From positions 1 to 37,634 of the forward strand of contig CALDGQ010000154.1 of the NCBI GenBank assembly GCA_937941765.1: DNA of 37,634 nucleotides, in the 5' to 3' direction. Below, piece by piece: positions 16,553 to 25,353 of this stretch. Positions within the stretch are counted from its first letter, which is position 1; the number at the start of each line of letters is the position of its first letter. The position numbers were made by a program, and so were the translations under genes. The notes beneath the pieces were generated by a model, which saw nothing but the letters and a program-made list of their open reading frames with translations, was not told the DNA's origin and did no database searches. Source of the stretch: an uncultured Saprospiraceae bacterium. GTDB taxonomy: Bacteria; Bacteroidota; Bacteroidia; Chitinophagales; Saprospiraceae.

Positions 16553-17248
16553 CTATTTCACCTTATGCAAAACCGGAGCCTTAATCCCTCTCTTCAAATA
16601 CACGGCCTGATTGGTTTTATAATGCTTTTCCGTCATTGAATTCAAGTATAACTCAATAGGCTTCATCGCGATATTTGCTCTTCTTTTATTGACATTCAGA
16701 CTATCCATTAAAATTTTGGGAACGGCTTGACCTTGATCGGTATACCGAACTTGTGTTCCATAAATCTGTTTCTTATTGGTGTTCAATCGAACACGATCTG
16801 TTAGGTAAGCATAGTTGGGCGCAAAAGCATTGTTATTTTCTACAGCAGGTCCCATTTCTTTTAATACAGCATATTGAAAATCCGTATCATCATCCGCATG
16901 TTGAACCATCAACCAAAAATGATGCGATCCTTCTTCACCAACCAAATCCCAACCAAGAAATCCGAATTTTTTGAAGAGTTCTTTCATTCTCTTTGTATTG
17001 TCTGCAAAGACTTTCTTCTTAGCGACATCAAATTTTTCAGCTTCTGTATCACTTGCATATATATAATCGGACAATGCTTTTTGATCTTTGTCAAAACGAG
17101 TTTTCAATTCATCTAGTAAATCTGTTCGTTCTTGTGGCGTCATTGTCATAATCGTTCGTTCATTGGAAACTGATTTTCCATTATCTGAAGGATCGGTTTT
17201 GCAAGAAAAAAGGAACAAACAAATGATTAGAATATATGGATATTTCAT
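16553..17248 (-). CDS. DUF6624-like lipoprotein
   Basis: A 231-residue lipoprotein: hydrophobic N-terminus with lipobox LFSC (C16), then Lys/Thr. The body matches the DUF6624 pattern as I recall it: a Gly-Trp segment (GFLGWDLVGEEGSHHFWLMV), the QHADDD motif, a YLTDRV block (about 157-162), and QIYGTQVRY. The function of that family is not known. Being a lipoprotein it should sit in the inner or outer membrane facing the periplasm. It is transcribed alone, convergent with fbaA across a shared terminator. Confidence 0.8.
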   Translation of the reverse strand: MKYPYILIICLFLFSCKTDPSDNGKSVSNERTIMTMTPQERTDLLDELKTRFDKDQKALSDYIYASDTEAEKFDVAKKKVFADNTKRMKELFKKFGFLGWDLVGEEGSHHFWLMVQHADDDTDFQYAVLKEMGPAVENNNAFAPNYAYLTDRVRLNTNKKQIYGTQVRYTDQGQAVPKILMDSLNVNKRRANIAMKPIELYLNSMTEKHYKTNQAVYLKRGIKAPVLHKVK

Positions 17249-17298
17249 AGTGTATTTAATTGAATAGAAAAGAATGGCAAGATAATAAACTTTAGTAT

Positions 17299-17306
17299 TA
17301 ACTTTG
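17299..17306 (+). promoter_or_regulatory. Candidate -7 box for the CocE-type hydrolase
   Basis: TAACTTTG fits TAnnTTTG and is 71 bases before the ATG. No -33 TTG within 17-23 bases was found, so this is only a candidate. Confidence 0.3.
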
Positions 17307-17376
17307 ATGTGATGTTCGATCTCTTTTGAATCTTCATTCCCTCTTTTACATTTAAAAATTTAAACCCATCCATCTC

Positions 17377-19269
17377 ATGCGAATATTTTCCGTTTGTATT
17401 TTAATACTATTTCTTTGTCAAACAACCTTTGCTCAGAAACAATCAATCACAGATAAAGCGGTAACGATTCCACGTCCATATGAGTATCAATCGAATGCAA
17501 GTTATAAAGGGATTACTGTTGAAACTTATTATGTGGAAATGAGAGACGGAGTGAAATTAGCAGTCGATGTTTACAAACCAAAAGGAATGAAAGCAGATGC
17601 AAAGTTGCCAACACTGATTCATCAAACAAGATATTGGCGAGCACCAGAATTGCGTTGGCCATTCAAAATGTTTTCAGATGGCTTACTAGGTAGAATGGGA
17701 AAATTTATAAAAGAAGTTGTGAAAAATGGGTATGTCATTGTCAATGTGGATGCACGAGGATCTGGCGCTAGTTTTGGTAATAGAATTCATCCGTGGACAC
17801 CTGACGAAACTAAGGATGGTGCAGAAATTATTGACTGGATTTTGACACATGATTGGAGCAATGGGAAGGTAGGTTCAGTGGGTGTTTCTTATAGTGGAAC
17901 GACTGCCGAATTTTTAATGTTTAATAAACACCCAAATTTAAAAGCAGTCGCATTGATGTATTCGCTATACGATGTTTATGATGATATTTCTTTGCCAGGA
18001 GGTATTTTTCATAATCAATTTGTATTGGATTGGGGGAAATATAATTTGAGATTAGATCGGGATGAGATTCCACGAGGTGGACTGATTGCTAAGACTTTGG
18101 TAAAAGGAGTTCGTCGAGTAAAAGTTCCAAACAAAAATGATGTTTTCAAATTGGCTTTAGAAGATCATAAAGTAAATATAAATGTAGATGAGACTTCAAA
18201 AGGAGTTGTTTTTAGGGATCAAATTCCGATGGTTCCTGGTAAACCAAAGAATGAATTGATCAAAAGAATGGATGTTTTTAGTCCATTTACTTACCTTAAT
18301 GAAGCCAATGAATCCAATGTGGCAGTATATTGTTATAGTGGTTGGTTAGATGGAGGATATCAACATGCCAATATCAAAAGACATATGAGTATGACGAATC
18401 CTGAAAATAAATTAATTATTGGACCTTGGGAGCATGGGGGTAAGTTTAATTGTAGTCCATCGTCCCCTGGATTGTCAGGATTTGACCATGTAGGTGAATT
18501 GTTGAAATTCTTCGATTATCATTTGAAAGGAAAACAAAACGGACTATATGAGGAGGCACGAATTCATTATTTTACTATGAAAGAAGATCAATGGAAAGGT
18601 GCCGCTACTTGGCCTCCAAAGTCAGAAGCAACTGCTGTTTATTTTGGACCAGATAGAACACTCAGTTTTGAAAAGCCGTCGGATTCTGAAAATACATTTG
18701 ATACGCACCAATTTGATACTACAGCGGTTACAAGTACTGATAGTCGTTGGAAATCTGTGATTGGAAAATTAAAAACACCCAATGTTTATCCAAATCGAGT
18801 TGAACAATGCAAGAAGTTATTACATTATACAACAGCACCGTTGACAGCAGATTTAGAAATAACCGGTCATCCGATTGCTCATTTATATGTCCGATCGGAT
18901 CAGCCAGATGGCAATTTTCATGTCTATCTTGAAGAGGTCGAACCTAACGGAAATGTGATTTTAATAACAGAAGGATTACTACGTGCTTCTCAACGAAAAT
19001 TGACAGCAGGTTTTCCTTTTTATAAGGATGTCGTTCCGCAACGTACTTATCATTCCGACGATGTACAACCACTAGTTCAAGGTGAAGTGGCAGAATTGAT
19101 TTTTGATTTATTACCTACTTCTTATCTGTTCAAGAAAGGGACTCGACTTCGGATTTCAATTGCAGGTGCTGACCGGAATCATTTTGAGGTGATGCACAAA
19201 TCTCGTCCGACTATTGAGATGATGAGGAATAAGGTTTATGCTTCGAAAGTGGTATTGCCTTTTAAGTAG
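17377..19269 (+). CDS. Secreted CocE/NonD family hydrolase (S15-type)
   Basis: An alpha/beta-hydrolase of the X-Pro dipeptidyl-peptidase/cocaine esterase/glutaryl acylase group, 630 residues. Residues 1-20 are a signal peptide ending TTFAQ. The family start MRDGVKLAVDVYKPKG is at 55-70 and NVDARGSGASFG at 123-133. Catalytic residues: S171 in GVSYSGTT, D325 in SGWLDGGYQH, H353 in GPWEHGG. The last about 220 residues (from HYTTAPLTADLEITGHP) form the usual C-terminal jelly-roll domain. Substrate cannot be told: a peptidase, an ester or an amide acylase are all possible. It acts in the periplasm or outside, and is monocistronic. Confidence 0.92.
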   Translation: MRIFSVCILILFLCQTTFAQKQSITDKAVTIPRPYEYQSNASYKGITVETYYVEMRDGVKLAVDVYKPKGMKADAKLPTLIHQTRYWRAPELRWPFKMFSDGLLGRMGKFIKEVVKNGYVIVNVDARGSGASFGNRIHPWTPDETKDGAEIIDWILTHDWSNGKVGSVGVSYSGTTAEFLMFNKHPNLKAVALMYSLYDVYDDISLPGGIFHNQFVLDWGKYNLRLDRDEIPRGGLIAKTLVKGVRRVKVPNKNDVFKLALEDHKVNINVDETSKGVVFRDQIPMVPGKPKNELIKRMDVFSPFTYLNEANESNVAVYCYSGWLDGGYQHANIKRHMSMTNPENKLIIGPWEHGGKFNCSPSSPGLSGFDHVGELLKFFDYHLKGKQNGLYEEARIHYFTMKEDQWKGAATWPPKSEATAVYFGPDRTLSFEKPSDSENTFDTHQFDTTAVTSTDSRWKSVIGKLKTPNVYPNRVEQCKKLLHYTTAPLTADLEITGHPIAHLYVRSDQPDGNFHVYLEEVEPNGNVILITEGLLRASQRKLTAGFPFYKDVVPQRTYHSDDVQPLVQGEVAELIFDLLPTSYLFKKGTRLRISIAGADRNHFEVMHKSRPTIEMMRNKVYASKVVLPFK

Positions 19270-19387
19270 ATAAAGATATTAAGAAGCAGCAAAATTTTTA
19301 ATCTTTGAATTTAACAAAATTGATTTCCACTAAAGTAAAATAGTCATCAATTACTTTTCGAATTCAATTTGGATATTCAAGGATTCT

Positions 19388-19422
19388 GTTTCTTTTTCTT
19401 TTTTCATTGACAAAAAAGAAAC
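19388..19422. repeat. A/T-rich hairpin in the 19270-19667 gap
   Basis: GTTTCTTTTT pairs with AAAAAGAAAC across a short loop holding CATTGAC, and a second A-run (ACAAAAAG) follows. It resembles the hairpin at 37574-37600 (T-run, short loop with GATG or ATTGA, A-run, CAAAAA), suggesting a small dispersed element. It could also serve as a terminator for the hydrolase gene. Elsewhere the gap holds only the terminator at 19602; no gene is seen. Confidence 0.5.
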
Positions 19423-19601
19423 AAAAAGTCTAGATTCTATAAACTCGTCCCTCAAACATATAGAATCACCCTCCCGCTTCAAAATCCTACTTTTAGTCTA
19501 ATAAAAGTTGATATATAACAATATAAGCTCAAGGTTGATTTTAATGAAACTCCTTCGATTGTTATATGGTTTTTAATGTTGAATTATGATATATATATAA
19601 C

Positions 19602-19636
19602 AAAAAAACCACGCTAAATAAATAACGTGGTTTTTT
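19602..19636. terminator. Bidirectional intrinsic terminator
   Basis: AAAAAACCACG and CGTGGTTTTTT flank a 12-base loop. The stem has A-run and T-run on both sides, so it works on either strand; its main client is the thioredoxin-fold lipoprotein gene, which ends 32 bases away on the minus strand. Confidence 0.85.
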
Positions 19637-19667
19637 CTAAAAAACTTGTTGTAGTTAGTATTAAAAA

Positions 19668-20270
19668 TTACATATGCTTTTCAAGTGATTGAAGAAGTTC
19701 CGCTGGTTTTTTGTAACCAACGATCTTATCAATGATCTTCATGTTTTCATCCATGACAACCATCGTAGGATAACCTCTAACAGAAAAGAAATTAGCCAAT
19801 TCATGACGTGCATTTCTTCCTCTAGTCTTCTTAGGATCAAAATTCGGATTTCCATATTCTTTACCCATAAACGTGAATGCATCAGGACCTTCAGCGTTGT
19901 ACTTCACAGGATAAAATCCTTTGGAAACTGCATCAACTACAGATTGGTCAGTGAAAGTCATTCTATCCATCATTTTACATGGACCACACCATGGCGTGTA
20001 AACATCCACTAAAATCTTTTTCTTTTCAGATTTAACCAATGATTCTACCTGGTCTAATTTTACCCAAGGCATCTTAGCAGTACCGGCAGCTGGTTGTGTT
20101 TGCATTTTGTTTCTCACGTTAGTAGCGGCTACTTTCCCTTTGTCAGCTGTGATTGCTTTTGTTTGAGTGACTGCTTTGTTGGCTGCTTTTTCGGCAGTTT
20201 TTTCTCCACCACATGCGGAAAAGGAAATTGCAAATAAACCAACTAAAGCTATAACTAATAAATTTTTCAT
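19668..20270 (-). CDS. Thioredoxin-fold lipoprotein
   Basis: A 200-residue exported lipoprotein with lipobox FSAC (C20). Residues about 21-65 are an Ala/Lys/Thr-rich flexible tether. The thioredoxin domain (about 70-200) has DVYTPWCGPCKMMDRMTF with the redox pair C95 and C98 and the cis-proline in RGYPTMVVMD (P168). It is longer than thioredoxin because of an insert about 125-150 (FTFMGKEYGNPNFDPKK), as in the thioredoxin-like DUF255/DsbD-gamma-like proteins. It probably acts as a disulfide reductase or isomerase at a membrane surface in the periplasm. A promoter matching TAnnTTTG precedes it. Confidence 0.9.
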   Translation of the reverse strand: MKNLLVIALVGLFAISFSACGGEKTAEKAANKAVTQTKAITADKGKVAATNVRNKMQTQPAAGTAKMPWVKLDQVESLVKSEKKKILVDVYTPWCGPCKMMDRMTFTDQSVVDAVSKGFYPVKYNAEGPDAFTFMGKEYGNPNFDPKKTRGRNARHELANFFSVRGYPTMVVMDENMKIIDKIVGYKKPAELLQSLEKHM

Positions 20271-20291
20271 TTTATACGATTAAGTGAAGTG

Positions 20292-20299
20292 CAAAAGTA
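20292..20299 (-). promoter_or_regulatory. -7 box of the thioredoxin-fold lipoprotein gene
   Basis: On the minus strand the sequence reads TACTTTTG followed by CAC, fitting TAnnTTTG and ending 21 bases before the start codon. No -33 TTG at proper distance was seen. Confidence 0.5.
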
Positions 20300-20429
20300 A
20301 GGATTTTTGGAAAAAGAAATGCATAATCATATTAAGGATATGTCTATTTGAAGCAATCTTAACTTAAGCTTAAGTAAAGTTCTGTATTTGTTTGATTGTC
20401 AGTGGCATAGAGATGTTAAATGCTTGCCC

Positions 20430-21884
20430 CTAATTGTCAAAGTTATCTTTTTTCGAATAATACATTTCAAAATCATCCAAAATTAGATGTTTATTATTTG
20501 ATCTTAATAATTGTCGATCATGATTACTCGGGTAGGTCGATAGAAGCAATATGGCACCTTTGGGAAGTGGTATGGTTAAATCAACCTCGTTCTCAAAAAC
20601 CAATTTCTTTTTCAATAAATAGGCATTTGCAACTACATCTTGTTCGATATTTGTTTGTGGAAGATAAATCGTAACCAATTTATTTTGAATGGATTTCATT
20701 TTTGAAATGACTGGCTTCTCGGGAGTGATGTGATAAATCTGAAATGCTTGTCTACCTAATGTAAAACAAAGTAAGCCAACTAATAAATAGAATACTAATT
20801 TCTTCTCATCGGCTAAATTTCGAATACCGTAGTAAGTTGTGATTGCCAAAAATGGAATAGTAGGGGCTAAATACCACGAGCGCTGACCATTAAGCAACGT
20901 CAAAATTAATCCCAATGAAAACCAAATACAAATTGATAATAAAAACAAGGGAGATTGTTTCAATGAATTCGGACGAAACTTTTTTGCAATGAAATTTTTA
21001 AAAAGTAACAATGTAATTGCTAGGTAGAAAATATAATTCCAAAGATTAAATTTAGTATCTAAAAAAACTGGAAAGAAATCCCAATTACTATTTGCATCAT
21101 TTCCTTCGAACTCTTTATTTGTAAAGCGTTCGACTACGTCATACAAAAACATGGTCTCAACCGAATTGGATCCACTGTATTTTATCTCTTCAAATTGATT
21201 TCCTTGAAAATGCATTAGCCCTAAATAAAGAATTGGAAAACTAATTAAAACCAATATTGCGATCCAAATAATTTTTTGATATAGCAAATTTCTTAATTCT
21301 TTGTTTACCAATAAAAACAATAGCAATCCAGGAAACAAGACGACCATAGCAGGACCTTTCACCCAAAACGAAATCCCAAAAGCAATAGCGCTTACAAATA
21401 AGTTTCGGTTCTTTTTTTCTAACAAGTATTTTACAAAATAATAAATACCCATCATTAAAAAGGCAAGTAACATAGCATCAAAATCACCTGTCCTTCCAAC
21501 ATGAATGCCAATAATTCCTTTTACAGACAACATGATCAAACAAACGATTAACGCAAATTTTTCATTTTCATAAAGTCGAATTAGTTGGTAAGTAAATAGA
21601 AATATAAATAGGGTAGCGATTGCTGAGGGAAATCTCAATGCAAAAGCATTTAATCCAAAAATTTTCATGCTCAAAACAATCGACCAAATACCTAAAGGTG
21701 GTTTTGCATTCCAATTATCAATTGCTCCTGCATAATAGTAATTGAACCAGTCACCATTGTTCATCATCTCAATCGCAGTCACACAATGACGAGCTTCATC
21801 AAAAGATTGAATCGGGTCTTTTCCAAGATTAAAAAAGGAGAAAAATAGGGTTGTAAATAGTATGATTAGGAGGTTTCTTTCCAC
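20430..21884 (-). CDS. ArnT-like GT39-family membrane glycosyltransferase
   Basis: A 484-residue membrane protein of the GT-C fold, probably moving a sugar from a polyprenyl phosphate carrier to an acceptor on the outer face of the inner membrane. The signature is at the N-terminus: after the first membrane helix, SFDEARH gives the catalytic-type D29 E30, then GDW at 44-46 and KPPLGIW at 61-67, as in ArnT/PMT-type enzymes. About 10-11 hydrophobic segments follow, and a soluble C-terminal domain begins about residue 400. The acceptor (lipid A, protein or other glycan) is not predictable. The start is 19 bases from a hexanucleotide palindrome that separates it from the TonB-type receptor gene. 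Confidence 0.85.
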   Translation of the reverse strand: MERNLLIILFTTLFFSFFNLGKDPIQSFDEARHCVTAIEMMNNGDWFNYYYAGAIDNWNAKPPLGIWSIVLSMKIFGLNAFALRFPSAIATLFIFLFTYQLIRLYENEKFALIVCLIMLSVKGIIGIHVGRTGDFDAMLLAFLMMGIYYFVKYLLEKKNRNLFVSAIAFGISFWVKGPAMVVLFPGLLLFLLVNKELRNLLYQKIIWIAILVLISFPILYLGLMHFQGNQFEEIKYSGSNSVETMFLYDVVERFTNKEFEGNDANSNWDFFPVFLDTKFNLWNYIFYLAITLLLFKNFIAKKFRPNSLKQSPLFLLSICIWFSLGLILTLLNGQRSWYLAPTIPFLAITTYYGIRNLADEKKLVFYLLVGLLCFTLGRQAFQIYHITPEKPVISKMKSIQNKLVTIYLPQTNIEQDVVANAYLLKKKLVFENEVDLTIPLPKGAILLLSTYPSNHDRQLLRSNNKHLILDDFEMYYSKKDNFDN

Positions 21885-21903
21885 AGAGTAAATATAAGCG
21901 TTT

Positions 21904-22043
21904 CAATTGCAATTCCAATTTCAATGGCAATTTCAATGGCAATATCAATGGAGCGCGTGAGGTCGCGAGTGCACACGTACTCCATTGCTATTGCTATTGC
22001 TATTGCTATTGCCATTGCCATTGCGACTGCCATTGAAATTGAA
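21904..22043. repeat. Hexanucleotide-armed palindrome
   Basis: Left arm: eight hexamers CAATNN from 21904 to 21951 (caattg, caattc, caattt, caatgg, caattt, caatgg, caatat, caatgg) ending AG. Loop: 21954-21979, with CGTGAG and CACACG. Right arm: CTCC then ten ATTGNN-type hexamers from 21984 to 22043 (attgct x4, attgcc x2, attgcg, actgcc, attgaa x2). The arms are in register for pairing and so form one long hairpin or cruciform with a 6-base period. Its reading frame gives MAIS...IAIAIA peptides, which I consider spurious. A second, degraded copy lies at 24606-24801. Confidence 0.9.
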
Positions 22044-22117
22044 AATAGCCACTCACCAAAGCAAGCAGCTATTCCTCAAACGAAATTAATAAAAAATCCT
22101 ATTTTAAATATGTAGCG

Positions 22118-24505
22118 CTAATTTTCCGACGCACGATTCAATTCATCTTGCGCAGAATTTCTTCTACCTTTTCTATTCTTCAAATATTTGTTTCCAAAAT
22201 TATAAGTGACATTTACGTTGACTACTTTATTGTCCCAAGTACTTACAATATCTCCAACCGTTTCATAATAATCTACTTTCATATAAGCAAAACGATTTAG
22301 GAAATTTTCAAAAGAAACATTGACGGCTAATTGCTTGTCTAAGAATTTCTTTTCAAATCCAAGTTCCGTTCCATAGAGCCACTCCATCCTGAAAATATCA
22401 TCTTGACCGCCATTGGTATACCAACCGGTGAATTCCGCTTTTATGTCCCAAGGCAAAGTGTAATTCACTTGCATGAAAGCTGAAAATGACCAAGCTTTTA
22501 CATCAAATGTTTCTCTACCAGGTTCCTCGTCATAATACTTGGTGTGATACAATTCAAAGCCACCGAAACCATCTAGTCCTTTGATAAAACTTAATGGAAA
22601 GCCAAGTTGTCCACCTGTTTTTGTAAATTTATCAAAGTTGACATCAAACGCAGAAGTAGTGTTATTAATCGTGTCCACTTCAGTAACGAATGAGATATAA
22701 TCACTAGTCTCACTATGACTTAAACTGAAGAAAGGTTGATTTTCATACGACAAACTCAGTTTGACATTGTGAGTTAATTCTGGTTTTAAAAATGGACTTC
22801 CTTTTTCAAGTGTAAAAGGATCGATGTAAGAAATAAACGGATTCAAAGAACCATATCTTGGGCGTTCAATTCGATAACTATAAGCCAATCCCAATTTCAA
22901 TTCATTTGTCAATTTTTTTCCGATACTCCCGCTTGGAAAGAATTTTTCAATATCTCTAACAGTGGTAGAATCTAAGGTCACAGAATATCCATTACTTTTG
23001 GAATCTTCATATCTTAGGCCTGCTGAAACTTCCCAATCATCATTATTGAAAGTAGCTTTTCCATATCCTGCCAAGATGTCCTCATCGAAAATGAAGTGAT
23101 TACTTTGTCCTTGATTGATAACCCATTCATCATTGATATAATTCCATGCTTGCAAATTGTTATCTAATTTGGCAATACTATATTTTCCGCCAAATTGTAA
23201 TTGCAATACTTTATTTATAGGTTTGGTATAATCAATCTTGGTTGCAAAAATATCTACGGTTCCAGGTTGTTCAGTTTTCGTGTCTGCAAAAGATACGCCA
23301 TCTCCTGATCTGTTAATTGTGCTTACATTGTTGGAAGAAGATCTATCGAATTTAATCGCATTCACATCAAAATCTAAACGTTGCCCTAAAGTATCCAGTT
23401 CAATATTGTAATAAGCAGTTGCGTTCAACTTATTCCAATCTCTTTTTTTAGAATTGGTAGTTTCTAACAAGGTAGTAGGACTCATGTCTGCATAAATTAC
23501 ATCAGTCATATTGATGTCATCCCGATTGTTGGTACTCGTGGCGGCATTAAATTCTACACCAATCGCTTGTTTTTCAGTGATATAATAATCAACACCAGCT
23601 CTTCCTCTGAAAGTTTTTGGTAAATACGGAGTTGTATTGTTTAAAATCAGTCGATCTCCATCCAAAATACGATCTACCTTCAAAGTCTCATTCCAAGTGT
23701 TGCGGCTATAACCACCACCTCCATGTAAATTGAATTTTCCTTGACGACTATTGATTCTAAAAGAAGAGCGATAATTCCAGTAAGTAGCTTTTCCCATTCC
23801 AGCACGAACACTTCCATTGGTACCAAACAATTTATTTTTCTTCAAAATAATGTTGATGATTGGACCATTTCCTGCGGCATCAAATTCAGCACCGGGTTGA
23901 CTAATCACTTCAATTCTTTCGATGTTGTCGCCTGGCATTTCTCGAAGTAAAGATTGCGTGTCAATATAATTTGTCGGTCGACCATCAATATAAATGGCTG
24001 GACTTCCACCACCAGGCATTGACAACTTATTGTTGATGACGAGCATGCCTGGCACTTTTCGCATGATTTCCATCAAGCTACCAGAGTTTCCTGTCAAACT
24101 TTTGGCAACATTGACGACCATCCGATCCGCTCTTTGTTCTAGCAATGGTACTTTTGCTACTACTTCAATTTCATCCAATACATTTTCCTCCGCATTTATT
24201 TCAAGACGAATTTCATGCGAGGGGTTAGACGCATTCAATTCGAAAGAGAGCGAGTTTTTATCATTATAACCTAGCATTAAAACTTTCAGGAAATAAGAAC
24301 CATCTTTGATTTTTTCAATTTTGAATTGACCATTGTTGTCGGTAGTTTCTCCTTTTATCAAAGTGGAGTCAGGTAGGCTGTACAACACAACATTCGCAAA
24401 TTCTAAAGGAGTGGTTCCTTCATAAACCGTTCCTGAAACTGAATTTTGTCCAATTGAAAATTGAGCAAGCAGTAAAAGTGCTAGGGTAAATACGGTTGTT
24501 TTCAT
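22118..24505 (-). CDS. TonB-dependent receptor-like outer-membrane protein
   Basis: A 795-residue outer-membrane protein of the OMP_b-brl_3 type. I place the start at the ATG whose codon is 24503-24505, because the signal peptide MKTTVFTLALLLLAQFSIGQ begins there; a start 27 bases upstream would add RIREKNQK before it. Domains: signal 1-20; a carboxypeptidase-regulatory-like beta domain about 21-100 (GTVYEGTTPLEFANV); a plug about 110-225 with MRKVPGM, IYIDGRPTNY and IERIEVISQPGAEFDAAGNG; then a large beta-barrel. The substrate is not predictable. No SusD-like partner or regulator is adjacent, so it is not a classical PUL pair; upstream lies a repeat-bearing gap. Confidence 0.9.
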   Translation of the reverse strand: MKTTVFTLALLLLAQFSIGQNSVSGTVYEGTTPLEFANVVLYSLPDSTLIKGETTDNNGQFKIEKIKDGSYFLKVLMLGYNDKNSLSFELNASNPSHEIRLEINAEENVLDEIEVVAKVPLLEQRADRMVVNVAKSLTGNSGSLMEIMRKVPGMLVINNKLSMPGGGSPAIYIDGRPTNYIDTQSLLREMPGDNIERIEVISQPGAEFDAAGNGPIINIILKKNKLFGTNGSVRAGMGKATYWNYRSSFRINSRQGKFNLHGGGGYSRNTWNETLKVDRILDGDRLILNNTTPYLPKTFRGRAGVDYYITEKQAIGVEFNAATSTNNRDDINMTDVIYADMSPTTLLETTNSKKRDWNKLNATAYYNIELDTLGQRLDFDVNAIKFDRSSSNNVSTINRSGDGVSFADTKTEQPGTVDIFATKIDYTKPINKVLQLQFGGKYSIAKLDNNLQAWNYINDEWVINQGQSNHFIFDEDILAGYGKATFNNDDWEVSAGLRYEDSKSNGYSVTLDSTTVRDIEKFFPSGSIGKKLTNELKLGLAYSYRIERPRYGSLNPFISYIDPFTLEKGSPFLKPELTHNVKLSLSYENQPFFSLSHSETSDYISFVTEVDTINNTTSAFDVNFDKFTKTGGQLGFPLSFIKGLDGFGGFELYHTKYYDEEPGRETFDVKAWSFSAFMQVNYTLPWDIKAEFTGWYTNGGQDDIFRMEWLYGTELGFEKKFLDKQLAVNVSFENFLNRFAYMKVDYYETVGDIVSTWDNKVVNVNVTYNFGNKYLKNRKGRRNSAQDELNRASEN

Positions 24506-24605
24506 TTTTTGGTTTTTTTCTCTAATCCTCATTCAAATAAAAAGAATTCGTTTGAGTAGATTAAAATTTTTCGATAAATACAATGTTTTTTAGGATAGAC
24601 ATGAT

Positions 24606-24801
24606 GTCAATATTAATGGCAATGTCAATCTCGATGTCAATGGAGTTCGTGAGAACGTCAGCACTATGCGAAAATTCCCAAAAGCAAAGAATACAGTGTG
24701 TGTTACGAGATGAAGGTTTCTAACCTCTCATCTCAAACGAGTATTTTCGCACAGTCTGACGTGAGCACTTGAGCTGACGGACTCTATTGATATTGTCTGA
24801 T
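24606..24801. repeat. Composite palindrome in the 24533-24899 gap
   Basis: Degraded relative of the element at 21904. Left: hexamers caatat, taatgg, caatgt, caatct, cgatgt, caatgg at 24608-24643, then AG and CGTGAG, as in the other copy. Right: ACTCT plus ATTGAT, ATTGTC at 24781-24797. Between them ATGCGAAAAT (24666-24675) pairs with ATTTTCGCA (24743-24751), and in the centre GAGATGAaGGTT / AACCtcTCATCTC (24707-24734) forms a smaller hairpin related to the repeat at 1171-1290. The whole is a nested inverted repeat of about 190 bases. No gene is seen in this gap. Confidence 0.75.
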
Positions 24802-24899
24802 TTATCTGAAAGACGAATGAGAATGGGTTTGGTTACAGATGCTTGGAATATATCTGTGAAATGATTTTGTTAAAAATGGGAAAGTTAAATGGAGGTGTT

Positions 24900-25352
24900 T
24901 TAAGAATTATCCAATTCAATTCGAACAAACTTCTGCATTTTTCCAGTAAATAAAAGTGGATGGTCACCAATCCTGATTTTGATCGTGTTGTTGTCAATCA
25001 ACAATAAATTGGCTTTGAGATAAACTACTTTTTTGAATTCAAAATTATCATCAACTTCCATTAGAAGTAGGTCAATTAGGTATTTGTTTTTAGCTATTTT
25101 TTTAAAATTTTTCCATTTAATTTGACCCAACTTGTAGCCATAAGCTTCTGTATCTGGAACTAGTTGAATCAATTCGGCTATAAATTTTTCATTGATCAAT
25201 TTCACTTCTAAGACATTGCCTTCGAATAATTCTTCTTCATTGGTTGCTTCATCTTGTACTCGTTCCCAAGTTCCTATTAATTCTTGTTGTGCGAATAGAA
25301 TAGTAGTTGAAAATAAAAGAAGGAATAAAAAGGAAAGTTGCTTCAACAGCAT
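24900..25352 (-). CDS. Small secreted protein of unknown function
   Basis: A 150-residue exported protein, not recognised. Residues 1-22 are a signal peptide (FLFLLLFSTTILFAQQ). The mature part begins ELIGTWERVQ, a G-T-W start typical of small lipocalin-like or beta-barrel proteins, and continues as regular beta strands with many charged residues (LYLIDLLLMEVDD-type strands, IRIGDHPLLFTG). Its start codon comes one base after the stop of the upstream VOC gene, so it is translationally coupled to it. Confidence 0.75.
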   Translation of the reverse strand: MLLKQLSFLFLLLFSTTILFAQQELIGTWERVQDEATNEEELFEGNVLEVKLINEKFIAELIQLVPDTEAYGYKLGQIKWKNFKKIAKNKYLIDLLLMEVDDNFEFKKVVYLKANLLLIDNNTIKIRIGDHPLLFTGKMQKFVRIELDNS

Positions 25353-25353
25353 A

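Noticed and set aside
20420..20674. An 84-codon plus-strand frame at the end of the GT39 gene
   Set aside because: Antisense to the C-terminal domain of the glycosyltransferase; no independent support.
21924..22115. A 63-codon plus-strand frame (MAIS..., then an IAIAIA run)
   Set aside because: Its coding look comes from the 6-base repeats of the palindrome; the sequence is low-complexity and explained as a repeat.
24506..24532. An ATG 27 bases upstream as start of the TonB-dependent receptor
   Set aside because: It would place charged residues ahead of a complete signal peptide that starts at the next Met.
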